64,000 bases of DNA from Haliscomenobacter sp040403615 (GTDB taxonomy: Bacteria; Bacteroidota; Bacteroidia; Chitinophagales; Saprospiraceae), in contig NZ_JBBAKG010000003.1 in NCBI RefSeq assembly GCF_040403615.1, forward strand, positions 1 through 64,000. The letters are read 5' to 3'. The notes under the pieces were generated by a model. The model was not told where the DNA came from. It did no database searches and saw only the letters and a list, made by a program, of their open reading frames with translations. Shown piece after piece: positions 6,568 to 14,343 of the stretch. Position numbers and translations under genes: made by a program. The first letter of the stretch is position 1; each line of letters begins with the position of its first letter.

Positions 6568-7649
6568 TGACAACCACCGGCCTTACTATCCCCTTTACTG
6601 GTCTCCGAAAACAGTATAATAATCTCCGCAAAGAAATCCTGGACACAACAGATGAAGTGTTGCGTTCAGGTGTTCTCATGAACGGTAACAATACTGCTGA
6701 GTTTGAGAATTGGTTGGCTCGCAAGAACAATGTGGGATATGCTGTTACTTGCCACTCAGGTACACAAGCCTTGGAAATCATTGCTGGCTTCTATGCTGGT
6801 GATATCAACATACGCCCGCCGCGAGTGCTGGTACCTGCCATGACCTTTCCAGCCACTGCCAATGCTTTTTTGCGCACAGGTTGGACAGTGGAATTAGTAG
6901 ATACGGATGCATATGGACAAATGGATCTGCGCAAAATTGACAAGAAGAACACGAGTATACAGGCCATCTGTGCCGTGGGCTTGTATGGACAGTCAGTCAA
7001 GGATCAATACTTCTACTACACAGATACCATAATAGAAGATGGTGCTCAGCACTGGTTGGCCAGCAACTGCCACAGACTCAGTAATAGTTGTGCTATCAGT
7101 TTTGATCCCACAAAGAACCTTGCCAACTATGGCAATGGCGGTGCTGTGGTCACACGTGATGCACAACTTGCGACCTACGCTAGAGACTGGGTCAACAACG
7201 GAAAACATCTTGGCCATCGGGATCCTGGAACCAACAGTCGCATGAGTGAAGTTGACTGTGCGCAGATGATGGTCAAGACTCATTATATAGATGCATGGCA
7301 GAAACGACGTGGAGAGATTGCGGCACACTGGATTGAACGATTGAAACAGCGTAATGTACGTTCGTTAATCGACGACAGCAATTTTAAAGATCATTCTTAT
7401 CACAAGTTTGTGATTGAAGTAGATGCACGAGACGAAGTGCAAAAGCAAATGAGTTTGCGCAAGATTGAAACCCGAGTACACTATTCCGATCCCTTGTGGG
7501 ATTTGCCAGCCTACGAAGGCATGGGCGAGTACAATATGTTGAGTGCGGCTTATGCGTTGACTAGGCGTTGCTTGAGTTTGCCTATCTATCCTGAACTTAG
7601 TGATTTAGAAGTAGAATACATTATCGATCAGTTGTTAGAGATAGTATGA
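6567..7649 (+). CDS. DegT/DnrJ/EryC1/StrS-type sugar aminotransferase
   Basis: PLP enzyme expected to aminate a keto-sugar nucleotide. Seen: the N-terminal IPFTGLRKQYNNLR, the cofactor loop CHSGTQALEI, the conserved VPAMTFPATANAFLRTGW, DTIIEDGAQ, and the PLP lysine in SFDPTKNLANYGNGGAVVT (Lys183). Normal length is 360-400 aa; this has 360. It follows the SDR by TAATG and overlaps the next gene by ATGA. Its last residues IDQLLEIV are duplicated at 8460-8486 beyond the next gene, evidence that the 269-aa gene was inserted at its 3' end. Confidence 0.92.
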   Translation: MTTTGLTIPFTGLRKQYNNLRKEILDTTDEVLRSGVLMNGNNTAEFENWLARKNNVGYAVTCHSGTQALEIIAGFYAGDINIRPPRVLVPAMTFPATANAFLRTGWTVELVDTDAYGQMDLRKIDKKNTSIQAICAVGLYGQSVKDQYFYYTDTIIEDGAQHWLASNCHRLSNSCAISFDPTKNLANYGNGGAVVTRDAQLATYARDWVNNGKHLGHRDPGTNSRMSEVDCAQMMVKTHYIDAWQKRRGEIAAHWIERLKQRNVRSLIDDSNFKDHSYHKFVIEVDARDEVQKQMSLRKIETRVHYSDPLWDLPAYEGMGEYNMLSAAYALTRRCLSLPIYPELSDLEVEYIIDQLLEIV

Positions 7650-7652
7650 TCA
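7623..7652 (+). repeat. Direct repeat, copy 1 (aminotransferase 3' end)
   Basis: Thirty bases covering the last codons and stop of the aminotransferase. 25 of 30 positions match 8460-8489, and both copies read in frame as IDQLLxIV-stop. Together they bracket the 269-aa gene. Confidence 0.85.
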
Positions 7653-8455
7653 AAATAGATTTCCACGGCAGCACACACGGACATTTTTTAGAATATGTTA
7701 GCAATGTGTATATCATGCAGACACCCCCAAGTCAACAGAGCATATTTGAACCGCCAACTTATTCAGCACATGCGCCTGATGAAGATTATCGCACACATCG
7801 ATTAATCACATGTGGTCATTATTTTGATCCAAGATATAATTTTACAATTGACCGTGAAGACACTGTGATTAGAATTGTACTAAACACCCAAGATGATAAT
7901 TTATTTTTTATTGCCCTAACAAATCTCATGTACAAAGCCGGCGATGTAGGCTTTGAAAAACAGATGCTTTCCATTCCCGAATCTATTAAAAATAATCCTG
8001 TTCTTGTTAGAAACAATTGGTATAGTAAATTTAATGAAAGAGAGATGTATGCAAACTTCTATGCCGATTTTGTTCCAATAGATCAACCAGTGTTCAAATT
8101 TAATTTTGATTCATTTTTTTCTTTTGAAAAATTTTGTATCGAACTAAATCATTTGGCAATTTTTCTTGACCAAACTTTTTTCCCCGACGAATCTTTATAT
8201 AAACTCTGGGTAGAATTTATTGCTTATAACCAAGGATGGCAATCATACGTTAAATGTAATCGTATACTAGAAGATGTATTTGCCAACGAATCTACCAGCA
8301 TAGACTGTACCATAATAGAACAAGGGTGGTTGAACTACAAATTGTCTATGATCTGTAGAATTTACGACGGGTTATTATTTGAAGATGTTGTTTATCCAAC
8401 CAATACACAAACTGTATATAACGCAATTAGTGGTCATCTCAGTAGTCTAAGATAA
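7646..8455 (+). CDS. 269-aa protein of unknown function, likely inserted gene
   Basis: Begins MIKIDFHGSTHGHFLEYVSN and contains RLITCGHYFD (about residues 51-60); the His/Gly-rich start (DFHGSTHGHFLEY) might be a metal or phosphate site, but no family can be named with confidence. Aromatic-rich (FKFNFDSFFSFEKF), no signal peptide or membrane span. The coding sequence is visibly more A/T-rich than its neighbours. It overlaps the aminotransferase by ATGA and is bracketed by a duplicated aminotransferase 3' end, so it appears to be a later insertion that carried a donor gene end. It ends two bases before the convergent gene at 8458. Confidence 0.75.
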   Translation: MIKIDFHGSTHGHFLEYVSNVYIMQTPPSQQSIFEPPTYSAHAPDEDYRTHRLITCGHYFDPRYNFTIDREDTVIRIVLNTQDDNLFFIALTNLMYKAGDVGFEKQMLSIPESIKNNPVLVRNNWYSKFNEREMYANFYADFVPIDQPVFKFNFDSFFSFEKFCIELNHLAIFLDQTFFPDESLYKLWVEFIAYNQGWQSYVKCNRILEDVFANESTSIDCTIIEQGWLNYKLSMICRIYDGLLFEDVVYPTNTQTVYNAISGHLSSLR

Positions 8456-8457
8456 CG

Positions 8458-10281
8458 CTATTGATCAGTTGTTAAAGATCGTTTGACCAAGGCATAGGTG
8501 GCCAACCAGGCCCATTCATAACTCTTGTGGAGTGCCGCAAAATCCCCGCCAACTTCTTCATAGTAGTCCACAGCATCTTGAGCGCCTTTTTGGCTCCATT
8601 TGCCTTTGCTATGATCTACGGTGAGCCACTGCTTTAATCTGTATTCATTCTCTACATCGGGCAAACTGGCCCGTAACTTCAAACATTCTCTAAATGCAGT
8701 ACGCCAAGCAATCCAGGCTGAATCATAATACATGGTCTCTCCCGATAGTATAGGCACTACTTCGTGTAGTTGATCCAAAGTAAAATCCAGCCCACGGCCT
8801 TTATTTTCCAATGCAAGTTGCTTGTTGTAAGCAATCATGCCTTGATGTCCATATTGCAGGTCGTTAATTGTGTTTTGTGCATGAAAGATATAGTGTTTGG
8901 CCGCTTGCATACGATCAGGTTGCCAAGTCCAATCAAAATGCAGATTCACTCGCAGTTTAGCAAACACAGCAAAGAACCAAGGTGTAGTACTTGCTTGGGC
9001 AGCCGCATGATAGGCAGCCACACGGCCATTGATTCCGTCCACATGATGTATGCGATTGAGATTAGAGTTCATATTAGCCATAGTTGCTGTTTCCAACCAA
9101 CGCAAGTTTGCATTTGCATCTTTTTCTCCGTTTGAAATAAACACAATGTCCAAAGGTTTATCTTTTAATCCCGAACCACGATGTGTTCGATCTATGTAAG
9201 GATAATCATACAACTGTGTCTTGATATAGGCAACTGCTGTTCGAGGAACAATTACACTGGTAGCACCTTTACTCATTGGTACAATAGTTTTAGTTTGTTC
9301 CCTCCACAATGGCACTGTGGCCTGGTTGTTAGGGATATAATCTTTTGTGACAAACAATGCCAGGGGCCCTGCCCAGTCTAGTGTGCGAACAGCATCTGCT
9401 TGACTGTCAAAGTCATGTGCAATAACAGGCATGAGTCTACGTGGCACACTAGCGTCAACAAAGTTGCAGTCATAACATTCCAGCAGTTCTACACGCTCAG
9501 CACGATGAGCAAATGTAGGCACATGCATGAAGAACGTGTCTCCAAACTTTTCGTCATCACTGGCAAATACATGTAACATACCTGCTTGCCATTGTTCAGG
9601 GTGCCACGAAAAGTCAAAGTCAGTGTAATCACAAATGCTACTACATACCCACACAAACTCATGTTCAGAGCCCACGCTCTTGGCTATACGTATGAGTGTG
9701 TCCCGGTAGTTGTCAAAGTAACGCACACGTCGAGTGGTATTGGCAATTTCACCCGCGGCACCATCCATGTGATCTATTTCATATATGGCTGTGGCCACCC
9801 GACTGGTTGTCACACGCATTTGGTCCACAAACTTTATGTCTGTTGCGCCGGGCACATGATACTGTGGACCACCTGTGCGTTGATGCTGTGTGCCAAATTG
9901 ATATATGTAAGGAGGATCTGTTGGGTCTGGGTGCCATGTGGTATCAAATGATTCAATAGTATCAGGAATCGACCAGTTGGCAATGTCACTACAAACACGT
10001 ACAATACCGAGTGTGGCATGATAGTTTGTGTCTGTGTATCCAGACTTTGGAACTAGATATGTTCCTGAATCTTTTTGCCACTGGCTGGGCCACGCATGGC
10101 GTTGCGTGGCTTGCCAAGGTACTGGCTCCCAAAGCCAATCCCACTCAGAGTAGTCACATAAGTATGTGATCCACCAAAAATATCTTGTGCGGCTCATGGT
10201 CTGCGCATGCTCAATTGATTCAGCCTCACGCTCGTGTGCAAATTGATTGGGTTTAGTCCCCGAATAGAATACGTCAAACAT
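8458..10281 (-). CDS. 607-aa three-module protein, glycosyltransferase-like family
   Basis: Three diverged tandem modules are visible by the recurring pattern of an FxW-like strand, W-P--WQ/MQ and H-F: CDYSEWDWLWEPVPWQ (about residues 42-57), CDYTDFDFSWHPEQWQ (about 215-230) and HFDWTWQPDRMQAAKHYIF (module 3, about 430-450). Module 3 starts with DIVFISNGEKDANANLRWL and shares YGHQG/YGNGG and AWR-AFRE-LK blocks with the 308-aa protein at 29410-30336, which has a DGD motif that module 3 lacks. A nucleotide-sugar transferase ancestry is plausible; catalysis by this copy is doubtful. It is the only minus-strand gene in this block; its ATG overlaps the divergent ATG at 10280. Confidence 0.8.
   Translation of the reverse strand: MFDVFYSGTKPNQFAHEREAESIEHAQTMSRTRYFWWITYLCDYSEWDWLWEPVPWQATQRHAWPSQWQKDSGTYLVPKSGYTDTNYHATLGIVRVCSDIANWSIPDTIESFDTTWHPDPTDPPYIYQFGTQHQRTGGPQYHVPGATDIKFVDQMRVTTSRVATAIYEIDHMDGAAGEIANTTRRVRYFDNYRDTLIRIAKSVGSEHEFVWVCSSICDYTDFDFSWHPEQWQAGMLHVFASDDEKFGDTFFMHVPTFAHRAERVELLECYDCNFVDASVPRRLMPVIAHDFDSQADAVRTLDWAGPLALFVTKDYIPNNQATVPLWREQTKTIVPMSKGATSVIVPRTAVAYIKTQLYDYPYIDRTHRGSGLKDKPLDIVFISNGEKDANANLRWLETATMANMNSNLNRIHHVDGINGRVAAYHAAAQASTTPWFFAVFAKLRVNLHFDWTWQPDRMQAAKHYIFHAQNTINDLQYGHQGMIAYNKQLALENKGRGLDFTLDQLHEVVPILSGETMYYDSAWIAWRTAFRECLKLRASLPDVENEYRLKQWLTVDHSKGKWSQKGAQDAVDYYEEVGGDFAALHKSYEWAWLATYALVKRSLTTDQ
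8460..8486 (+). pseudogene. Relic of an aminotransferase 3' end (direct repeat copy 2)
   Basis: Reads ATT GAT CAG TTG TTA AAG ATC GTT TGA, that is IDQLLKIV-stop, matching the IDQLLEIV-stop end of the upstream aminotransferase. The nucleotide similarity extends to 8489. It lies immediately after the 269-aa gene and antisense to the last codons of the 607-aa gene, whose stop and last residues (SLTTDQ) are made from this relic. The best explanation is displacement of the original gene end by insertion of gene 7646-8455. Confidence 0.8.
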
Positions 10282-11401
10282 GATTAGAATAGATGAAATT
10301 TACAACAATACATTCTGGCCTTGGTTGCGCCAAAATTGTCCTGGTGTACGTGCGTTGATGTGCGATCCTTTTGGGCGCAGTGATCCTGACAGTGTTATTG
10401 GGTATGGTAGAGAAGATGTACACGAACACAATTATATATTCTTTTTTGACCAAGAGCCTATACATTTGAACATACACACGGCAACATTTGACCGTGTTAG
10501 AGCAAACAATGCAGATTTACAAAACAAACGTGCTCCAATTGGTGCTATATGTACTAGTGAACGTGATAGTGACAATGTGGATACTCTATGTGCCAGGTAC
10601 GGATGGAAAAGATATTATTACTTTTTTCATGGATGGGCCGCACTAGATTGGTATCGCGGCTACAGTAAGACATTCTTGATCAAACCTATAAAAGAACGTA
10701 CAATAGTCAAAACATTTATTGCCCCCAATCGTATCGTTGCAGGCGAACGCCAACATAGACTAGAAATACTGTATCACATATTCCGGAACAAACTCACTGA
10801 CAATCACATAAGTTGCCCTGATGTCTGTCCATCTGAACACATTTCAATACACGAAGCCATCAAGCCTTTGGCTCACAAGTATCCAGACATTGAGACTGTG
10901 TTTGCCAGTCAATCCCTTCCGATCAACTTTGCCAACGAAACAGACCATCCCATGCACTCATGTTGGTTGAGTTTGTTTGATGAATCAGCAGAAAGTTTAC
11001 TGTATCTTGTGACTGAAACTGTGTATACTGGACGCAGACATCACTTGACAGAGAAAACCTTTAAACCCATTGCCCTAGGCATGCCATTTGTGATTGTGGG
11101 AACTTGTGGCAGTTTAGAATATTTGCGCAGTTACGGTTTCCGTACATTTGAAGGTATATGGGACGAAAGTTATGATCAAGCCAATGATGAAGATCGTATT
11201 GCTAGAATTGCAAGTTTGTTACGTAGTCTAGATGAATTGCCGTCAGCAGGTAAACAACACTTGTTTGATCAGGCACAGGAAGTCGTAGAGCACAATTGGA
11301 ATCATTTTTACAACGGCGGGTTTGAAGCTGTACTGTGGACAGAACTAAAGGAAATGTTAAATGGTATTGAATCTAGTATCGGATCGCATAGTCCAGGGTA
11401 A
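10280..11401 (+). CDS. TEK-motif putative glycosyltransferase 1
   Basis: A 373-residue protein starting MIRIDEIYNNTFWPWL. The C-terminal half has the block LTEKTFKPIALGMPFVIVG (Thr257-Glu-Lys), then CGSLEYLRSYGFRTFEGIWDESYD and DRIARIASLL. Four other proteins in the window share this arrangement. The TEK plus downstream P-V/P-F element resembles the donor-binding region of GT10-type fucosyltransferases, which suggests a GT-B-fold glycosyltransferase; that link is inference. Its ATG shares two bases with the ATG of the opposite-strand gene (CATG). It overlaps the following paralog by 41 bases. Confidence 0.75.
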   Translation: MIRIDEIYNNTFWPWLRQNCPGVRALMCDPFGRSDPDSVIGYGREDVHEHNYIFFFDQEPIHLNIHTATFDRVRANNADLQNKRAPIGAICTSERDSDNVDTLCARYGWKRYYYFFHGWAALDWYRGYSKTFLIKPIKERTIVKTFIAPNRIVAGERQHRLEILYHIFRNKLTDNHISCPDVCPSEHISIHEAIKPLAHKYPDIETVFASQSLPINFANETDHPMHSCWLSLFDESAESLLYLVTETVYTGRRHHLTEKTFKPIALGMPFVIVGTCGSLEYLRSYGFRTFEGIWDESYDQANDEDRIARIASLLRSLDELPSAGKQHLFDQAQEVVEHNWNHFYNGGFEAVLWTELKEMLNGIESSIGSHSPG

Positions 11402-12542
11402 AATATATCCTGCGCTGGCTCGACATCAAGCAGAACCTTACACACAATCATGGCGTGAGTTTGAACAGCATTGGCCCGGTACTGTGCCATTTAGACCTCA
11501 AGAGTACTGTGAGAATCATGGCGTTCGATTGAACATGTTCGGACCCAACGAAGTGTGGCCTGCTGATGCATTTTATCCCATTGGACTGGGATTCTTTAAC
11601 TTTGCTATAGACTACTTTGATCTACTACCCCAGCGTGTGTTTGCCGAACTTTCACATGGTCGCATACGCATATTGTTTTACTATCACGAAGGTGACAATC
11701 CTGTAAAGATCAAACAACGACTGGATGCATTGGTAGTTCAACACCAATTGCCCGCTGGTTGTTATAGATTTGTCAGTGGCAACACAGCCGCACGTGACTT
11801 AGAAAACTTTGTGTATTTCTGTGATTTTGAACTGTGGTATTGGCATCGCAATCATGCCACTGCTCCATTGGCCATACACAATCAACCACGAGAGCGTGAG
11901 TTTACAGCCTTGAACAGATTACACAAAACATGGCGTGCCACAGCAATGGCCGACTTGCTACAACATCATGTGTTGAACAACAGTTACTGGAGTTATTGTG
12001 AATCAGGTGAGGTTGTGGATGAAGAAAACCCTATCGAGATTGATCGGTTTGGTAATCTAAGAGCCGCAACAGAGCAATTCTTAAAATCAGCACCGTACTA
12101 CAGCGATGAGTTAAATCAAACAGAACGTAACAATCATGCCGACCTTGTGAGCAAGTATTTCTCGAACAGTTACTGCCACATTGTGATGGAAACACATTTT
12201 GACGCTGATCAATCTGGCGGTGCGTTCTTGACAGAAAAAACATTCAAGCCTATCAAGCACGGGCAAATGTTTTTTGTAGTAGGGCCAGCAGGCAGTCTAC
12301 AAACCCTACGCAATCTGGGTTATAGAACATTTGATGGCATCCTGGACAACAGTTATGATTACGATCCGAACAATACACATCGTTGGACCAAACTGCGCAA
12401 TGCAATTGTTCAAGCACAATCTGATTTGCCCAGATTACATGCTCGTGCCAGGGCAGACATAGAACACAACCAACGTTTATTTCTCAAGAGCAAGACGGCC
12501 CGCTTAAATATCCTACTCGAGCACATAAATGAATCCTATTAA
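11361..12542 (+). CDS. TEK-motif putative glycosyltransferase 2
   Basis: A 393-residue paralog of the preceding gene. The family block is FLTEKTFKPIKHGQMFFVVG (Thr291-Glu-Lys) followed by GSLQTLRNLGYRTFDGILD and SYDYD. The N-terminal half (GPNEVWPADAFYPIGLGFF, ILFYYHEGDNPVKIKQRL) differs from its neighbour, suggesting a different acceptor or substrate. AGGA about nine bases ahead of the ATG supports the start, although this gives a 41-base overlap with the upstream gene. The stop overlaps the amidinotransferase start by 14 bases. Confidence 0.75.
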   Translation: MVLNLVSDRIVQGKIYPALARHQAEPYTQSWREFEQHWPGTVPFRPQEYCENHGVRLNMFGPNEVWPADAFYPIGLGFFNFAIDYFDLLPQRVFAELSHGRIRILFYYHEGDNPVKIKQRLDALVVQHQLPAGCYRFVSGNTAARDLENFVYFCDFELWYWHRNHATAPLAIHNQPREREFTALNRLHKTWRATAMADLLQHHVLNNSYWSYCESGEVVDEENPIEIDRFGNLRAATEQFLKSAPYYSDELNQTERNNHADLVSKYFSNSYCHIVMETHFDADQSGGAFLTEKTFKPIKHGQMFFVVGPAGSLQTLRNLGYRTFDGILDNSYDYDPNNTHRWTKLRNAIVQAQSDLPRLHARARADIEHNQRLFLKSKTARLNILLEHINESY

Positions 12543-13566
12543 CAGTTATACAAGTTGGCAACCCCTTGAAGAAGTCATAGTCGGCCGTGCGTACAGCCCA
12601 GACTATTTTGACTTCATCGAGAACGCACAAGTGCGCGATCAGTTGCAACAAATCCTTTTTGAGACTGAAGAAGACCTTGCCAACTTGCAACGCACAATAG
12701 AAAAGTCGGGTGCTCGAGTACGTCGTCCTGACTTGCCCAACCGTGAACACTTTATTCAATCACAGGTTCACGGACAAGGCGCTCCGCTACCTCCATTAAC
12801 TCCCCGCGACTGGCAAATCACACTAGGCGACAAACTACTGCGTGTGTTGGCTGTTCAGGAACTAAACTCATTATGTACTGAATACACCCAAACAGGCGGA
12901 ACCATTATCAATCCACACGGACCCACTGGCTGGGATGAGAACTGTATTCTTAATCAAGCAAGTGCAAGTTGTATTGTGCGTGTGGGTCGCGATGTCTTCT
13001 TTGATAACTCAGACTTCTTGAAGCCAGAACAAACCCGCTGGATTGTGGACAATGTGTTGGGTTCTGAATATCGCATCCATGAAGCCATTACAGATGGCCA
13101 TGGAGATGCTGTGTTTGCTATTCTCAAGCCTGGAGTGTTGCTGAGTTCCAAACACGATGTTAACTTGGATCTAGCCCGAGACTTCCCTGGCTGGGACGTA
13201 TGCAAGATATGGGATTCAAGTATCTGGGCTGCCATGGAAGTGGGCAAGTTCAAGTACGAACAATCACCAGGTGCTTGGTATGTACAAGGACAAACGCCCA
13301 CTCCAGAGTTCACGCAGTTTGTGGACACCTACCTAAACAAGTGGACTGGCTTTGTGGCCGAAACTGTGTTTGATGTCAACTGCTTGGTTCTAGACGAAAG
13401 CCAGGTTATCTTTTCAGCATACAACAAAGAAGTGTTTGACTACTGCCGCAAGCATCGGATTGAACCTATCATCAGCGAACTGCGTCATTCATACTTCTGG
13501 GATGGCGGCATCTCATGCTGTACACAAGACATCCGACGTAGGGGCGGGTTAGAAACTTACCTCTGA
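12529..13566 (+). CDS. Amidinotransferase-family protein (pentein fold)
   Basis: Resembles glycine/inosamine amidinotransferases (GATM/StrB1 family), which move an amidino group from arginine to an amine. Seen: SWQPLEEVIVGRAYSPDYFD at the N-terminus, GPTGWDENCILNQASASC, the His/Asp block DGHGDAVFAIL (His191, Asp193; compare H-I-D in AGAT) and the C-terminal cysteine block WDGGISCCTQDIRRRGG (Cys330/Cys331). Length 345 fits the family. It would guanidinylate an amino group, possibly that made by the upstream aminotransferase, but the substrate is unknown. It overlaps the TEK gene by 14 bases; a 57-base spacer follows. Confidence 0.85.
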   Translation: MNPINSYTSWQPLEEVIVGRAYSPDYFDFIENAQVRDQLQQILFETEEDLANLQRTIEKSGARVRRPDLPNREHFIQSQVHGQGAPLPPLTPRDWQITLGDKLLRVLAVQELNSLCTEYTQTGGTIINPHGPTGWDENCILNQASASCIVRVGRDVFFDNSDFLKPEQTRWIVDNVLGSEYRIHEAITDGHGDAVFAILKPGVLLSSKHDVNLDLARDFPGWDVCKIWDSSIWAAMEVGKFKYEQSPGAWYVQGQTPTPEFTQFVDTYLNKWTGFVAETVFDVNCLVLDESQVIFSAYNKEVFDYCRKHRIEPIISELRHSYFWDGGISCCTQDIRRRGGLETYL

Positions 13567-13623
13567 ATATCAACTGACCAGGTGCCTTGATGTGCTAATT
13601 CCGTATATGAGAATCTCAGAATT

Positions 13624-14343
13624 ATGAAAATTAGATCAACTCCCAGAGTGTTTGAAATCATCAACCACTTGAAATACAAAAATCTTGTGGTTGGTGGTTG
13701 TAGTTTTACCTACAACACCAGCAATACTGACTCGTGTTCGTGGCCGTATTACCTAAGGGACAAGTGCGGATTCGATCAAGTATACGATTGTTCGGTTGAA
13801 GGAGCCGGCAATTATCAAATTCTAACCAGCGTAATTCATGCATTAGAAACTCAAGATTTAAATCCCAGGGAAACGCTGGTGGTTATTATGTGGAGTGGGT
13901 ACGGACGCGATAGTATTATTGTGCCTGCAAAATCTGTTGTTGACACCGGGCCTGTTTACAACTATACTGATCAAGTTGCTGGCATTAATACCACAAGCAA
14001 GCACAGCCAAAAAAATAATCTGAGCCGAGCACTTGAAAATTATATACATGTTATTGCTTTATGGAACTATCTAAAAACTCAACAGTACCAATGTGTGTTT
14101 TTAGAATTTGTTGATCCAAAAATACCCAACAGAGGAATGACCTTTAATATTGTGGATTTTTTACCCACTAAACTGAAAAGCAAATTCTTGGCAATGTTTA
14201 CTAATGTTGAAAACTTCTATTCATATTGCCTAAAGAATGCGCAATTGCAAGAAGATGATTTCCACCCTACCATGCAAGGGCACCTAGATTGGACTCATAA
14301 TGTTCTTGCGCCAGCGTTAACTGCAAACAGTTACGCCGTATAA
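13624..14343 (+). CDS. SGNH/GDSL-type hydrolase or acyltransferase 1
   Basis: SGNH-family signs: NLVVGGCSFTYN with the nucleophile Ser27, an AGNYQ block for the Gly/Asn sites, MWSGYGRDS, and the C-terminal catalytic pair DDFHPTMQGH (Asp211/212 and His214). Such enzymes add or remove O-acyl groups on sugars. No signal peptide, so it acts in the cytosol. The sequence is more A/T-rich than its neighbours, like the 269-aa gene, and it occupies the convergent junction with the carbamoyltransferase (27-base overlap of 3' ends), so it may also be a late arrival. The preceding 57 bases hold a short palindrome but no clear promoter. Confidence 0.75.
   Translation: MKIRSTPRVFEIINHLKYKNLVVGGCSFTYNTSNTDSCSWPYYLRDKCGFDQVYDCSVEGAGNYQILTSVIHALETQDLNPRETLVVIMWSGYGRDSIIVPAKSVVDTGPVYNYTDQVAGINTTSKHSQKNNLSRALENYIHVIALWNYLKTQQYQCVFLEFVDPKIPNRGMTFNIVDFLPTKLKSKFLAMFTNVENFYSYCLKNAQLQEDDFHPTMQGHLDWTHNVLAPALTANSYAV

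Noticed and set aside
13597..13623. Palindrome TGAGAATCTCA with flanking AATTC/GAATT before the SGNH gene as operator or terminator
   Set aside because: Arms are short, no T run follows, and no promoter can be placed; too weak to call.
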